A model generated the notes under the pieces. It saw nothing but the letters and a program-made list of their open reading frames with translations. It was not told the DNA's origin and did not search any database. The position numbers were made by a program, and so were the translations under genes. Below are positions 20,383 to 31,241 of a DNA stretch of 64,000 bases, piece after piece (position 1 is the first letter of the stretch; every line of letters starts with the position of its first letter). Source of the stretch: Sphingomonadales bacterium. GTDB lineage: Bacteria; Pseudomonadota; Alphaproteobacteria; Sphingomonadales; Sphingomonadaceae. The stretch is from contig JAAFIB010000003.1 in the NCBI GenBank assembly GCA_013297725.1, forward strand, positions 1 through 64,000, written 5' to 3'.

Positions 20383-21563
20383 GCGCTTATGTCCTTTGCC
20401 ATTGCTGGCTGCGCGCCACCAAAACCTGTATTTTTCTGGGCGTGAGGCTTAATCGTATGCATCAATGGAGCACGTCCGAATGACTCCACAAGGTCCGCCA
20501 AATCGCGCACTGCCGTTGGTCGTCCGCAACTGCGCGCAGCCTTTGCTGCATTTTCCAGTGCCCCTGGCAGCAACGCCATTTTCTGGATCTGCTTTGCCAG
20601 CTCTTTCGAGGTAAAGTTATGCTGCAGGATTGAACGTGCGCCGCCCGCCTCAACCATTTCTTTCACATTATATGCCTGATGATTGTCCATTGCGGTCGGC
20701 AATGGCACAAGGATCGCAGGGCGTCCGGCACAGGTCAATTCGGCAATCGTCGATGCCCCTGCCCGTCCGATTACCAAATGCGCCCAGCCCAGCCTTTCAG
20801 GGAAATCTTCCATATAGGTCGCAAGGTCAGCGGGGATTTGATGCTCGGCATAGGCTTTACGAACAGTGTCCAAATCCTCTGCACGGCATTGCTGCGTTAC
20901 TTGCAGGCGGCGGCGAAGATTGAGCGGCAGCTGTGTCAGCCCCTCTGGCACAACCTCTGAAAGGATCGACGCGCCTTGGCTTCCGCCCGTTACGAGCACA
21001 CGGAACACACCGTTTTCATCGAGCGGCGGGTAAGTTTCATCGCGCAGGGCAAGCACTTCTTCGCGCACAGGATTGCCGACCAACGTCACCTTTGCGGCAT
21101 GGCTCTTGGCTATGCGAAGCACATCAGGATAGGCCGTTGCAATCGCACTTACCTTTGGCGCTACAAAACGGTTCACGCGGCCAAGCACAGCATTTTGTTC
21201 GTGAATGACTGTCGGGATTTTATCGGCGAATGCCGCAAGCAATGCGGGCAACGCCGGATATCCGCCAAAACCAACGACGCAGCTGGGTTCAAAATGGCGG
21301 TTTAGTTCGCGCGCCATGCCGCGGCCGCGCGCAATACTGCGCGCCGCGTTCAGCCAAGCTCTTGGTCCACCGCCGGTGCGACCAGCGGGCAGAACATGCC
21401 GGGCAAGCTTTTCGGGGCAGCCCGGTATCTTCATGCCGCGATCATCAGTAATCAACGCAACATGATGCCCGCGCAGCATCAATTCAGTTGCCAGTGCAAA
21501 GGCGGGCATTACGTGGCCGCCAGTGCCGCCTGCCGCCAAGATGTAGTTTCGGGAAATCGTCAT
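20379..21563 (-). CDS. murG: lipid II synthase, GlcNAc transferase MurG
   Basis: Peripheral inner-membrane GT-B glycosyltransferase that adds GlcNAc to lipid I. The N-terminal motif [16 protein letters not shown], the middle [14 protein letters not shown], the donor-site GGSQGAS and the C-terminal [31 protein letters not shown] are all present. The 394 residues include a longer C-terminal tail after the catalytic domain (about 30 residues, [14 protein letters not shown] and on). It is coupled by ATGA to ftsW and murC. Confidence 0.97.
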   Translation of the reverse strand: MTISRNYILAAGGTGGHVMPAFALATELMLRGHHVALITDDRGMKIPGCPEKLARHVLPAGRTGGGPRAWLNAARSIARGRGMARELNRHFEPSCVVGFGGYPALPALLAAFADKIPTVIHEQNAVLGRVNRFVAPKVSAIATAYPDVLRIAKSHAAKVTLVGNPVREEVLALRDETYPPLDENGVFRVLVTGGSQGASILSEVVPEGLTQLPLNLRRRLQVTQQCRAEDLDTVRKAYAEHQIPADLATYMEDFPERLGWAHLVIGRAGASTIAELTCAGRPAILVPLPTAMDNHQAYNVKEMVEAGGARSILQHNFTSKELAKQIQKMALLPGALENAAKAARSCGRPTAVRDLADLVESFGRAPLMHTIKPHAQKNTGFGGAQPAMAKDISA

Positions 21564-22771
21564 AACCCGCCCTTTACGATATATGGCGTCTGGTCAAGAT
21601 ACGGGTTGCGCCGCGTCAACGCCAAGATCAATCCGCAACAGATGGCCAGCGCGATTAACGACGATCCGCCGTAGCTGATAAACGGCAATGTCATCCCCTT
21701 TGACGGGAAAATCCCAAGGTTTACGGCCATGTTGATCATGGATTGTCCGCAGAACTGCGCAACCAACGCGGTGCATGCAAGGATTGTAAATTGATCTTGC
21801 TCGTCCAGCATACGGATGACAACGCGCGCAAGGATTGCGAAATACACGATCGCAATTATCATACACGCGATCAGGCCGAATTCTTCGCCGATAACGGAAA
21901 AGATATAATCAGTATGCGCCTCTGGCAGGCTGTATTTCTTTTCACCCAGCCCCGGGCCTACGCCGGTCAAACCGCCTGCAGTCAGCGTAGCCATCGCCAG
22001 CTTGTCGTGCGTTATCCCTTGCGTACCATATACCCATGCATCAATCCGCTGCGTCGCCACCGGATAGAAATTATAGGCGATCAATATGCCCGCAACGGCG
22101 CCGACCGCCGAACCCCAAAGCCGCGATGCCGGAACGCCCGACACCATCATCAGCGCAAACCAAATGCCGCTGAACAATACCGTCTGCCCCAAATCCGGCT
22201 GTAGCATCAATAACACGCAGATCAGGCCCGTGACGCCCATCGTGATCAGCCGCACGGGAAGCGTCGCATCCTTTAACCGCCACGACAGAACCCATGCCAT
22301 AGCAATCCCATAAAACGGTTTTAGAAACTCAGACGGTTGCAGCGATGCAGCGCCATAGCCGATCCAGCGTTGCGCACCGTTCACTTCCTTGCCCAGCACA
22401 GGCACAAGCAACAACAGGACGAAAAAGAACCCGAACGCAGCAATGCCGAGCCTTCGTGCCTGTTCACGAGGGTACATGGAAATAACAAACATCAATGGCA
22501 ACGCCACCGCCAGCCAGCCCAATTGCCGGTAGAAAAAGTACAATGGGTTTAGGTCAACTGACGCCGATGATAGCCGCCGCGCAGTTGCTGGTGATGCGGC
22601 GGCAACGGCTAGCAAGCCAATCGCAATCAACACCATGAACAGCGAGAGCAATACGCGATCTAATTCCCAGAACCAGACGCTTAGCGGCGAACGATCACTG
22701 CGTCCAAGACGCGAGGACAAAGGTCGTTTCGGTTGTTGCGTTACATCGGATGAGGCGGTTGGTATCGTCAT
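21560..22771 (-). CDS. ftsW: SEDS peptidoglycan polymerase FtsW
   Basis: Polytopic septal glycosyltransferase that polymerises lipid II with FtsI. The 403-residue protein begins with a basic Ser/Arg-rich cytoplasmic tail (about 30 residues) and then about ten membrane helices. SEDS motifs seen: KEVNGAQRWIGYGAASLQPSEFLKP, LMLQPDLGQT, and the late IGEEFGL and GMTLPFISYGGSS. The ATG abuts the murD stop codon directly. Length and motifs are standard. Confidence 0.96.
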   Translation of the reverse strand: MTIPTASSDVTQQPKRPLSSRLGRSDRSPLSVWFWELDRVLLSLFMVLIAIGLLAVAAASPATARRLSSASVDLNPLYFFYRQLGWLAVALPLMFVISMYPREQARRLGIAAFGFFFVLLLLVPVLGKEVNGAQRWIGYGAASLQPSEFLKPFYGIAMAWVLSWRLKDATLPVRLITMGVTGLICVLLMLQPDLGQTVLFSGIWFALMMVSGVPASRLWGSAVGAVAGILIAYNFYPVATQRIDAWVYGTQGITHDKLAMATLTAGGLTGVGPGLGEKKYSLPEAHTDYIFSVIGEEFGLIACMIIAIVYFAILARVVIRMLDEQDQFTILACTALVAQFCGQSMINMAVNLGIFPSKGMTLPFISYGGSSLIALAICCGLILALTRRNPYLDQTPYIVKGGL

Positions 22772-24052
22772 TTAAGCCACCAAAGCCGCAACAGCATTGC
22801 GGAACGTGTCGCCGCGCTCTTCAAAATCACGAAACTGATCTTGCGAGGCGCAGGCAGGGGATAACAAAACTGTGTCTCCAGCTTTCGCAGCCGCCGCCGC
22901 AGCGTTGGTAGCATCAACTAAAGTCACATATTCAATAACGGTCATATGTGACCGCAAAAGGTCTGCCAGCATTGGACCGTCACGGCCATAAGCATAAGCC
23001 GCAACGACATTGCCATAATGTGGCACACAGGCATCGAGATCATTGGTTTTTGCAAGCCCGCCCAATATCCAGTGGATTGCAGGATAAGCCGCCAGCGCTG
23101 GCGCCGTCGAAGTCGCATTGGTCGCTTTGCTGTCGTTTACATACAACACATCGCCCACTTCGCGGATGCGTTCCATACGATGTGCAAGCCCGGGATAGCT
23201 TTGTAGCCCCATCTCAATCTGTTCAGCCGAAAGTCCAAGGGCTTCGCAAGTTGCGATAACGGTCGCGGCGTTCTGCGCATTGTGCGGACCCTGCAACGAA
23301 GGCCAACGCGACTGGTCGGCGATGTCGTTTGCGGACACCCGCTTTAACCGGTGGTGGACACGGCTGGCGATCATTCGGCTGGGGTCATCATCGACAGCTA
23401 TCACCGACACTTTGTCAGCATGCTGCATATGAAACAGCCGTTCTTTTGATGCAGCATAATCAAGAAAGCTGTCATACCGGTCGAGATGGTCAGGGGTGAT
23501 GTTAGTCAAAATCGCAACGTCACAATCCAGCGTATAGGTCAGGTCGATCTGAAAACTGGACAGTTCCAAAACATAAACGCCGCCCGCTGGCAAAGGCTCT
23601 TGCGACAGGATCGGCAGCCCGATGTTACCGCCCATCAGCGTTGGTATTCCTGCACTCTGCAACACATGGTGCAGCAATGCGGTCGTGGTCGATTTACCGT
23701 TGGTTCCGGTAATCCCGACCACCTTATGCGCAGGCAAGCTAGCCCGTGCCATAGAAAACAGTTCAATATCCCCAATCACCGGCACACCAGCATCGCGGCA
23801 CTTTTGGACAATAGGATGGCTGTTCAATGGAACTCCCGGCGACACTATCACGCCGTCAAAGCCCGCCAGATCAATCTCCATCGGATCTGCCAGCGTTGCG
23901 CCGTCACCGGCAAGCAACCGCGCCTCTTCGCGGCTATCCCACGCGGCAACTGCTGCGCCGCTCGCCACTAATGTCCGCAAAGTGGCAATGCCCGACCTAG
24001 CCAGGCCGAGCACTGCATAGCGTTTGCCGCGAAAGGCATCCGATGTGATCAT
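22772..24052 (-). CDS. murD: UDP-N-acetylmuramoylalanine--D-glutamate ligase
   Basis: Adds D-Glu to UDP-MurNAc-L-Ala. The 426-residue Mur ligase has an N-terminal Rossmann domain ([17 protein letters not shown]), the P-loop [33 protein letters not shown] and [19 protein letters not shown]. The C-terminal domain has [13 protein letters not shown] and [23 protein letters not shown], typical of MurD. It is ATGA-coupled to mraY and abuts ftsW. Confidence 0.97.
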   Translation of the reverse strand: MITSDAFRGKRYAVLGLARSGIATLRTLVASGAAVAAWDSREEARLLAGDGATLADPMEIDLAGFDGVIVSPGVPLNSHPIVQKCRDAGVPVIGDIELFSMARASLPAHKVVGITGTNGKSTTTALLHHVLQSAGIPTLMGGNIGLPILSQEPLPAGGVYVLELSSFQIDLTYTLDCDVAILTNITPDHLDRYDSFLDYAASKERLFHMQHADKVSVIAVDDDPSRMIASRVHHRLKRVSANDIADQSRWPSLQGPHNAQNAATVIATCEALGLSAEQIEMGLQSYPGLAHRMERIREVGDVLYVNDSKATNATSTAPALAAYPAIHWILGGLAKTNDLDACVPHYGNVVAAYAYGRDGPMLADLLRSHMTVIEYVTLVDATNAAAAAAKAGDTVLLSPACASQDQFRDFEERGDTFRNAVAALVA

Positions 24053-25119
24053 CTCAATTTCAGCGTCGCCAATCCTGCCAGTGCCAGCACAAATGCGATG
24101 ATCCAGAACCGGATCACAACCGTCGATTCAGGCCAGCCCAATTGTTCAAAGTGGTGGTGGATCGGCGCCATGCGGAATACGCGCTTTCCGGTCCGCTTGA
24201 ACCAGAACACTTGGATAATGACAGACAACGCCTCGACAACAAACAACCCGCCGATAATCGCCAGCACAAATTCATGATGCGCAACCACAGCGATCGCACC
24301 CAACGTGCCGCCCAAAGCAAGGCTGCCCGTATCGCCCATGAAAACCTGCGCAGGCGGCGCGTTATACCACAGGAACGCAAGGCCTGCGCCGACAATCGCG
24401 CCGCACAAAATCACCAGATCGCCCACGCCCAAAATGAACGGCAATCCCAGGTATTCGGCATATTTGGCGTTACCCACCAGATAGACGATCATCATAAATG
24501 CAAGAGCGGCAATGATTACGGGCATAGTCGCCAAACCATCCAAGCCATCGGTTAAATTCACCGAATTGCCGAACGAAACAATCACGAACGCACCGAACAC
24601 AATATACCAATAGCCGAGGTCTGCAACCGGACCATTGACGAACGGTAGATATAGATTTCCGCCAGTTTGCGACACGATCAGCGTAACCGCCACACCCGCA
24701 ATCGCAAATTCAAACAACAACCGCACTTTACCAGAAACGCCTTTGTGGCTGCGCTTAGTGACTTTGTCATAGTCATCCATAAAGCCAACCAGACCAAAGC
24801 CCAGCATCACTGTCAAACAGGCCCAAAGATAGACGTTACTCAAATCCATCCACAGCAACATCGATATCGTAATCGCGGTCAGGATCATCAGGCCGCCCAT
24901 CGTGGGCGTGCCGACCTTTGCCAAATGCGTTTGCGGTCCGTCATCACGGATCGGTTGGCCTTTGCCTTGCCGGACGCGCAGCATGCTGATGAATTTGGGG
25001 CCAATGACCATTCCGATGAGGAGTGCAGTTCCTACCGCTGCTCCGGCGCGGAACGTCAAATAGCGGAACAGGTTGAATAAGCCTGCATAGTCAAAATAGT
25101 CTGCCAACCAGAACAGCAT
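24049..25119 (-). CDS. mraY: phospho-N-acetylmuramoyl-pentapeptide transferase
   Basis: Integral membrane transferase that moves phospho-MurNAc-pentapeptide to undecaprenyl phosphate, giving lipid I. The 356-residue protein has about ten helices and the aspartate-rich and family motifs [36 protein letters not shown] and [12 protein letters not shown], plus MAPIHHHFE near the C-terminus. It lies nine bases after murF, with a GGGGTAAGGA site, and is ATGA-coupled to murD. Confidence 0.97.
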   Translation of the reverse strand: MLFWLADYFDYAGLFNLFRYLTFRAGAAVGTALLIGMVIGPKFISMLRVRQGKGQPIRDDGPQTHLAKVGTPTMGGLMILTAITISMLLWMDLSNVYLWACLTVMLGFGLVGFMDDYDKVTKRSHKGVSGKVRLLFEFAIAGVAVTLIVSQTGGNLYLPFVNGPVADLGYWYIVFGAFVIVSFGNSVNLTDGLDGLATMPVIIAALAFMMIVYLVGNAKYAEYLGLPFILGVGDLVILCGAIVGAGLAFLWYNAPPAQVFMGDTGSLALGGTLGAIAVVAHHEFVLAIIGGLFVVEALSVIIQVFWFKRTGKRVFRMAPIHHHFEQLGWPESTVVIRFWIIAFVLALAGLATLKLR

Positions 25120-25128
25120 CAGAATTCC

Positions 25129-26520
25129 TTACCCCTTCGCATCGCCGACAAGCGCGTCGACGACAGCGGACAGGCCCATTGAATTGGACCCTTTAATCAG
25201 GATAGCGTCACCGGGCTGGATTATATCCTGCGCCACGGAGACTGCCTCCTTTGCGGTGGCGCAATGCGTGAATTTACCAGCCCATGCAATGTCGCGGGCC
25301 AACGCTTCGGCGAGCGGAGCCATCTCTTCACCGACAAGAAGTGCATAACTTACGCCTGCGGCATCAAGATGTGTCTTTATCCCGACATGAAACTCAGCGG
25401 ATTTCGACCCCAATTCCTTCATCGTAGCTAGAATTGCGATGTGACGGCCTGCGGATGCGCGGCCCAGTGCCGTGATCGTTGCCGCCATTGATGCGGGGTT
25501 TGCGTTATAGCTCTCGTCGATCAGCAACGCCTCGCCGCCCTTAACCGTAATCGAGTGGCGCGCACCGCGTCCTTTTAGGCCGCCCAGCTCAGCCAGCGCC
25601 AAACCTGCCGCCGCCAGATCAGCGCCAACCGCTTCGACAGCGGCCAATACCGCCAGCGAGTTGGCGATCCAATGGTCGCCGGCTTGGGATAACGCATAGC
25701 AAAGCATGCCGCCGGGCAGTTGCGCCGTGATCAGCGAGCCACCGTTTTCGGAACCAACATGATCAACGCAGCGCACATCAGCTTCCGGCGAAAAACCAAA
25801 AGAGACAATATGATCAGCATGCTTTTCTGCCTTTGCACGAAGCCGGGGATAGTGGACATTGTCGCGTGGGATGATCGCAGTGCCTCCCGCAACCAACCCT
25901 TCAAAGATTTCACCCTTGGCATCAGCAATGCCGCTTTCATCCTTGAAAAATTCGATATGCGCAGGGGCTATGGTCGTAATGATGGCGACATGCGGACGGA
26001 CAAATTGCGTCAATGCGCTCAGCTCTCCAGCATGGTTCATACCCATTTCAAACACGCCGTATTGGGTGTCTGCTGGCATTCGTGACAGGCTTAATGGCAC
26101 GCCAACATGGTTGTTATAGCTTTTGACTGAACGGTGCGCTTTGCCAAATGAGGCGCGATCCAAAGCCGCAAACAGCGCCTCTTTAGTCCCCGTTTTTCCA
26201 GCAGAGCCAGTGACGCCGATAATTTTTGCATCAACCCGGTCACGCGATGCGATACCAAGCTGTTCAAGCGCGCGCATCGTATCGGGCACGCAGATATGCG
26301 GGCCATTGACAGGCTCGCTAACAATTGCCCCTGCTGCACCGTTGGCAAATGCTGTCTCGACAAACAAATGCCCGTCGCTGTGTTCGCCCTTTAGCGCAAA
26401 AAACAGATCACCCGGCCCGATCTCACGCGAGTCAAAAGCGACACCGTCGCAGGAAAAGTCACTGCTGGCTTTGCCGCCTAAAAGGCCGGCAAGCGCATCT
26501 GTAGTCCACAATGGCGTCAT
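25129..26520 (-). CDS. murF: UDP-MurNAc-tripeptide--D-alanyl-D-alanine ligase
   Basis: Adds D-Ala-D-Ala (from Ddl) to complete the UDP-MurNAc-pentapeptide. The protein has the MurF N-terminal domain (CDGVAFDSREIGPGDLFFAL), the P-loop GVTGSAGKTGTKEALFAAL, EMGMNHAGEL and the C-terminal IDESYNANPASM. The in-frame ATG at 26529 is less likely than the ATG at 26520, which overlaps the murE stop as ATGA and gives 463 residues. Confidence 0.96.
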   Translation of the reverse strand: MTPLWTTDALAGLLGGKASSDFSCDGVAFDSREIGPGDLFFALKGEHSDGHLFVETAFANGAAGAIVSEPVNGPHICVPDTMRALEQLGIASRDRVDAKIIGVTGSAGKTGTKEALFAALDRASFGKAHRSVKSYNNHVGVPLSLSRMPADTQYGVFEMGMNHAGELSALTQFVRPHVAIITTIAPAHIEFFKDESGIADAKGEIFEGLVAGGTAIIPRDNVHYPRLRAKAEKHADHIVSFGFSPEADVRCVDHVGSENGGSLITAQLPGGMLCYALSQAGDHWIANSLAVLAAVEAVGADLAAAGLALAELGGLKGRGARHSITVKGGEALLIDESYNANPASMAATITALGRASAGRHIAILATMKELGSKSAEFHVGIKTHLDAAGVSYALLVGEEMAPLAEALARDIAWAGKFTHCATAKEAVSVAQDIIQPGDAILIKGSNSMGLSAVVDALVGDAKG

Positions 26521-27944
26521 GCCATGCACTCCCGCGCTACCTCTACATCGTCGAACGGCAGTGTGCGATCCCCAACGATCTGGCCCTGTTCATGCCCTTT
26601 ACCAGCGATCAGGACGATGTCGCCCGACGCAGCTAATTGGATGGCCTTTGCTATAGCCTCACGCCGGTCGCCGATTTCAAGCGCGCCCGGTGCGCCTTCG
26701 CGGATCGCTGCACGGATAGAAGCCGGATCTTCGCTGCGCGGATTATCATCGGTGACGATGCAGATGTCAGCGTATTGTTGCGCAACAGCGCCCATCAACG
26801 GCCGCTTGCCCGCATCTCGGTCGCCGCCAGCCCCAAACACAACGATCAACCGGCCATTGGTATGGGGCCGCAAAGCTTTGATTGCTGCATCCAGTCCATC
26901 TGGCGTATGCGCATAATCGACGTAGATCGGCGCACCTGAACGGGCGATCGCTGCACGCTCCAGTCGCCCGCGTACTGTTTGCAGACGCGACAGATTGGCG
27001 ATCACATCATCAGCGCGCTCACCACTGCCAATGACGACACCACAGGCGGTAAGAGCGTTTGACGCCTGATATGCACCAATCAGTGGCAATTTGACCTTAT
27101 AGGTTTCGCCTTGAACTTCGATCTCAAGGTCTTGTCCCAATTGTGTAGGTTTGCGCGATATCAGGCGGATACCTTTGCCGTTTTCACCGACCGTAATCAG
27201 GTTCAGGTCACGCGCCGTTGCCCGTGCAATCGCCTTGTCCGACCAAGCATCATCGGCCCAGATGACTGCGGTCGCTGTCTCAATCGCGATCTCGTCAAAC
27301 AGCCGCATCTTGGCCTCAAAATACGCGTCCATGCTGCCATGATAATCCAGATGATCGCGGCTAAGGTTGGTAAAAGCGACCACGCCAACCGGCACGCCTG
27401 CAACACGATATTGATCGAGACCATGGCTGGATGCTTCAAAGATCGCATGGCTTATGCCTTCACGCGACAGCCCGGACATGTTCGACAGAAATGTAACGAT
27501 GTCAGGGGTCGTCAGGCCAGTGCGCACCTGATCCTCGGCGGTGGTAACGCCCAATGTCCCAATAGATGCAGCATTATGACCGGCCATGCGCCACAGCTGA
27601 CGGGTGAGTTCAGCGGTTGAGGTTTTACCGTTGGTTCCAGTGACTGCGGCCACATGCTTGGGAAACGGCGCAAAGAACTTTGCTGCAATCTGCGCAAAGG
27701 CCTTTCGCGGGTTATCCGATGCGATATGGACCGCACCGACCACTTTGGCATCAGGCGACGCTACGATAGCTGGAGCGCCCGCTGCGATCGCAGCATCGAT
27801 AAAATCTTCGCCGTTGAATTTCGCACCCTTGAATGCGCCAAAAATCGTGCCAGCCGCAACTTTCCGGTTATCAATTGCAAACCCTGTAACGCGCGTATCG
27901 CCGCTCACTCCCGCTGCGTCGCCGATCAACGCTGAGAGCAGCAT
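26517..27944 (-). CDS. murE: UDP-MurNAc-L-alanyl-D-glutamate--diaminopimelate ligase
   Basis: Adds the third stem residue. The DNPRSEDP motif in the C-terminal domain is the known marker for meso-diaminopimelate specificity, so the wall should be DAP-type. Also seen: the N-terminal FAIDNRKVAAGTIFGAFKG, the P-loop AVTGTNGKTSTAEL and FTNLSRDHLDYHGSMDAY with the carbamylated-lysine region YFEAKMRLF. The 475-residue length is normal. The start shares one base with the ftsI stop (TGATG). Confidence 0.97.
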   Translation of the reverse strand: MLLSALIGDAAGVSGDTRVTGFAIDNRKVAAGTIFGAFKGAKFNGEDFIDAAIAAGAPAIVASPDAKVVGAVHIASDNPRKAFAQIAAKFFAPFPKHVAAVTGTNGKTSTAELTRQLWRMAGHNAASIGTLGVTTAEDQVRTGLTTPDIVTFLSNMSGLSREGISHAIFEASSHGLDQYRVAGVPVGVVAFTNLSRDHLDYHGSMDAYFEAKMRLFDEIAIETATAVIWADDAWSDKAIARATARDLNLITVGENGKGIRLISRKPTQLGQDLEIEVQGETYKVKLPLIGAYQASNALTACGVVIGSGERADDVIANLSRLQTVRGRLERAAIARSGAPIYVDYAHTPDGLDAAIKALRPHTNGRLIVVFGAGGDRDAGKRPLMGAVAQQYADICIVTDDNPRSEDPASIRAAIREGAPGALEIGDRREAIAKAIQLAASGDIVLIAGKGHEQGQIVGDRTLPFDDVEVARECMA

Positions 27945-29680
27945 CAGTTCCCCCCTTTGGGCGACCAGAGCAGAGGCATGAGTTCGGAAACGTCAACATC
28001 GCGGTGCGTATCAGGAATAATGCCAAGCTGCGGGCCAATGCGCATCACAGTCTTGTTCACAACAGGAGCTGCTGTCCAGCCTGCTGTGCGCTGAAAGCCT
28101 GATTCGGCTGTTCCTTTAGGTTCATCCAACATAGCGATGATGATATAGCGCGGATTATCCATCGGGAAAGCCGCCGCGAAGGTCGATACGACAAGATTCC
28201 GTGCATAACCTCCGACACCTGGCTTTTCAGCAGAGCCGGTTTTGCCACCCACGCGGTAGCCATTGGCATCAGCTTTCTTACCCGTGCCATCAACAACGAT
28301 CATCCGCAGCAATTGCCTCATCCGTGCGCTGGTGGCAGCGGCAAAGACGCGCTTGCCGGGAACTTTCTTGCCCTCTGGAACCTTAAACAAAGTCGCGGGG
28401 CGGAAAATTCCGCCATTCACCATCGCGGCATAACCCGTGGCAAGATGCAAAGGAGTTACTGACATGCCGTGACCAAAGCCGACCGTCATATTGGTCACAC
28501 GGCCCCAGCTTTTAGGCCACAAAGGCCGTGACCGCTCCGCCAATTCAATGCGGGGACGCTTGTCGAACTCTAAAGTCCTCAGCATCGCCTCCATCTTTTC
28601 ACGGCCAAGATTGTCGGCAATGCGCGCAGTAACGATGTTGGAGCTGTGAACAAGCGCCTCGGGCGTGTTCAACCAGCGTCCAGCAGGATGCGTGTCCCGA
28701 ATTTTAAAGCCGCTGATTTCAATAGGCGCTGTCGCGTCATAGCGGATGGCCAGATTGCGGACTGTTCCGGCGTCAAGAGCAGCGGCAACAGTCAACGGCT
28801 TAAACGTGGATCCCAATTCGAACACGCGGTTCGTCACAGTATTAACCTGATAATCGATGGGAGTTTTCCCCAATGCTAAATCCGCCTCTAGTGTACGTTC
28901 ATCGGCGAAATTCGGAAAATTCGGGTTGAATGATGGCAACGACGCCATCGCCAGCACTTCGCCAGTTTTCACATCAAGGATTACGCCAGCAGCACCCTTT
29001 GCAGCGGTGCTTTTCATACCGCGCGCAAGTTCTTGCTCCAATGCGGCCTGCACGCGCACATCAATAGATAGCTCGACGGGTTCCCCGCGCAGTTTGGGAT
29101 CACGTAGCTTGGAATCCATCACACGTTCCATGCCCAGCGCACCAGTACCACCTGGGGCGACATAGCCAAGGACGTGCGCCGCCAGATCATGCTGCGGGTA
29201 TAGCCGTTCGTCCTCGCGGGGAAATTCAATCGCGACTTCACCCAGATTATGCACCTGACGCACCTGTTCGGGCAAAGCACGTTTGCGCAGATAGCCCGAT
29301 TCTTTCGCCGTCAGCTTGGCATAGAATTCTTCTTGCGGAGTATCTGGAAAAATGGTCGCCAAATCCTGCGCCAGTTTCTGCCTGTCGCCCAGCAAAGCAG
29401 AAGGTTTCACCCAAATCGCATAAGCGCGGATTGTCCGGGCCAGCGGCACACCATTGCGATCAGTAATGTCGCCGCGCACAGGAACATAGCTGCTGGTGGT
29501 CGCACCATAAGCGCGGCTACCTTCAAACAGCGCCAGCGTGGTAAGCCGCGCAATAATCAACAGCAGGAAGCAACCAAAAAAGCCCGCGAGCACCAGCAAT
29601 CGCCAAAATGACAAAGCCGTCGCTGCCCGCGCGGCATTGGCGTTTTGACGGCTTGTCGGGCGGGCTACAAATGTGGTCAT
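27944..29680 (-). CDS. ftsI: septal penicillin-binding protein FtsI (PBP3)
   Basis: Division-specific transpeptidase that cross-links septal peptidoglycan made by FtsW. A short cytoplasmic tail precedes one transmembrane helix (about residues 26-50). The dimer/pedestal region starts VPVRGDITDRNGVPLA. The transpeptidase motifs are STFK (291-294, nucleophile Ser291), SSN (346-348) and KTGS (480-483). The 578-residue length is normal. It is ATGA-coupled to the ftsL-like gene and TGATG-coupled to murE. Confidence 0.97.
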   Translation of the reverse strand: MTTFVARPTSRQNANAARAATALSFWRLLVLAGFFGCFLLLIIARLTTLALFEGSRAYGATTSSYVPVRGDITDRNGVPLARTIRAYAIWVKPSALLGDRQKLAQDLATIFPDTPQEEFYAKLTAKESGYLRKRALPEQVRQVHNLGEVAIEFPREDERLYPQHDLAAHVLGYVAPGGTGALGMERVMDSKLRDPKLRGEPVELSIDVRVQAALEQELARGMKSTAAKGAAGVILDVKTGEVLAMASLPSFNPNFPNFADERTLEADLALGKTPIDYQVNTVTNRVFELGSTFKPLTVAAALDAGTVRNLAIRYDATAPIEISGFKIRDTHPAGRWLNTPEALVHSSNIVTARIADNLGREKMEAMLRTLEFDKRPRIELAERSRPLWPKSWGRVTNMTVGFGHGMSVTPLHLATGYAAMVNGGIFRPATLFKVPEGKKVPGKRVFAAATSARMRQLLRMIVVDGTGKKADANGYRVGGKTGSAEKPGVGGYARNLVVSTFAAAFPMDNPRYIIIAMLDEPKGTAESGFQRTAGWTAAPVVNKTVMRIGPQLGIIPDTHRDVDVSELMPLLWSPKGGN

Positions 29681-30294
29681 CTCCGCTTACGCTCCTGCGC
29701 TGCCTTTTTTTCGATCTCTTTTAATAGTTTATCCGACAGCAACTGGTCATCCATCTTGGACAAGCGATCGGTTCTGCTGGTTGTATTTCCCGCAACCGGC
29801 TTTTTGGTTTCTACCAGTTTTTCTGGTTTTTCAGGCTTTTCGGTTTTTTTAGTATCTACTGATGCAATACGAACTGGCTGGCTATCGTCTTCATCGTCAA
29901 GCTTTGAAGCAAAAGCACCGGGCTTTCCAATCTCGCCAGCTGGCACAGTGCCATCGATATCCGAAACAGCGACCATGACAGGTTTTACGTCAGGCCCAAT
30001 CCCACCAAGATTTGCAAGTGCACGCTCGCCATCCAGATATTGCTCAGCCGTTGGTGGACCATAGCCATAGAGCAGATCGTTCCATTCGGCGAGTTGGTTC
30101 ATGTTGGCGCGCGTCCGCAATTCAGCCTGCAAAAAGCTGATCTCGCGTTTTGTTTCCATTATTTTGCGGTCTGTGCTGACCAGCTCACTGTGCAACGCGC
30201 CGACATTCAGCGACAGCGGGTACAACAGCACGATGATAACCGACAGCAAAGCCACCCAGCCAAAGTTCTTTAGCTTTTTCATTGCAAGCGTCAT
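29677..30294 (-). CDS. ftsL: FtsL-like division protein with long C-terminal extension
   Basis: By position between rsmH and ftsI, and by topology, this is FtsL of the FtsQLB complex. It has a short basic N-tail, one transmembrane helix (about residues 12-32, [18 protein letters not shown]) and then a coiled-coil-like stretch ([21 protein letters not shown]). After about residue 100 it continues with an acidic and then Lys/Glu/Pro-rich tail (repeated EKPEKPEK) and a basic helical end. The total of 205 residues is well above the roughly 100-130 usual for FtsL. The ATG overlaps the rsmH stop. Primary sequence identity to FtsL is weak, so the name rests mainly on context. Confidence 0.8.
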   Translation of the reverse strand: MTLAMKKLKNFGWVALLSVIIVLLYPLSLNVGALHSELVSTDRKIMETKREISFLQAELRTRANMNQLAEWNDLLYGYGPPTAEQYLDGERALANLGGIGPDVKPVMVAVSDIDGTVPAGEIGKPGAFASKLDDEDDSQPVRIASVDTKKTEKPEKPEKLVETKKPVAGNTTSRTDRLSKMDDQLLSDKLLKEIEKKAAQERKRR

Positions 30295-31241
30295 GCTGCA
30301 TTCTCCAATGACCAGGCCGGAGCTTCAGAACGGATCGCACTGCGTAGTGTCGAAGACCGCGAACGAGGATTCCGCGTAATTTCTTCTGCCGAGGGTCGGA
30401 TCGCTTTCGACACATCCAGAAAACTGGGCGAGCGTGCAGCCGTCATAATCGGCATATGCCGGGAACCGCTGCTCAATGCTCCGCTGCGTTCGCGCAGGAA
30501 TTGCTTAACGATGCGATCCTCAAGACTGTGGAAACTTACCACTGCCAGCCGCCCACCGGGTTTCAGCAAGCGTTCCGCCGCCTCCAACCCCTGATTAAGC
30601 TCGTCGAGTTCGCGATTGATATGGATGCGCAGCGCCTGAAACGTGCGTGTCGCAGGATCTTTCGGCGCTCCTTGGCGATAGCCGAGCGATTTGCGCACGA
30701 TGGCCGCAAGCGCGCCTGTACTTTCGATGGGGCGAGCAGCAACGATGAAGCGCGCAATCCGGCGCGAACGATGCTCTTCTCCATAGAGATAAATCACATT
30801 CGCGATTTCGGCTTCATCAGCATTGTTGATAAAGTCTGCTGCAGTTTCGCCGTCTTGGCTCATCCGCATGTCGAGCGGACCATCGTTCTGGAACGAAAAG
30901 CCGCGCGCCGCCTGATCCAGCTGCATCGAGGAAACCCCGATATCCAGCACGACCGCATCGACTTGCGTCACACCGATGTCCGCTAGCTGCCGGTCCATTT
31001 CAGAAAAGCAGGCAGAGTGAAGATGCAAAGCACCCCCACTCTGCGCTGCAAGGTCGGCACCAGCTGCAAGCGCATCGGGGTCGCGATCAAATGCATGAAC
31101 GCGCGCACCCAAAGCCAGAAAAGCCTGACTATATCCGCCTGCACCAAAGGTGCCATCCACAACATCTGAACCTGGGGTGATGGCCAGAGCGTGAATTACT
31201 TCATCCAGCAAAACTGGAATGTGGTTCGGGGCGCCGTTCAT
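30291..31241 (-). CDS. rsmH: 16S rRNA (cytosine1402-N4)-methyltransferase
   Basis: SAM-dependent methyltransferase of 16S rRNA C1402 (formerly MraW). Seen: [13 protein letters not shown] at the start, the SAM-binding [39 protein letters not shown], and the C-terminal [21 protein letters not shown] with [10 protein letters not shown]. An upstream start at 31340 would overlap mraZ by 100 bases. The ATG at 31241 overlaps the mraZ stop as ATGA and gives 316 residues. Confidence 0.97.
   Translation of the reverse strand: MNGAPNHIPVLLDEVIHALAITPGSDVVDGTFGAGGYSQAFLALGARVHAFDRDPDALAAGADLAAQSGGALHLHSACFSEMDRQLADIGVTQVDAVVLDIGVSSMQLDQAARGFSFQNDGPLDMRMSQDGETAADFINNADEAEIANVIYLYGEEHRSRRIARFIVAARPIESTGALAAIVRKSLGYRQGAPKDPATRTFQALRIHINRELDELNQGLEAAERLLKPGGRLAVVSFHSLEDRIVKQFLRERSGALSSGSRHMPIMTAARSPSFLDVSKAIRPSAEEITRNPRSRSSTLRSAIRSEAPAWSLENAA

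Noticed and set aside
19516-20445. 309-codon plus-strand frame antisense to murC
   Set aside because: Long only because the opposite codons are GC-rich; the protein shows no recognisable pattern.
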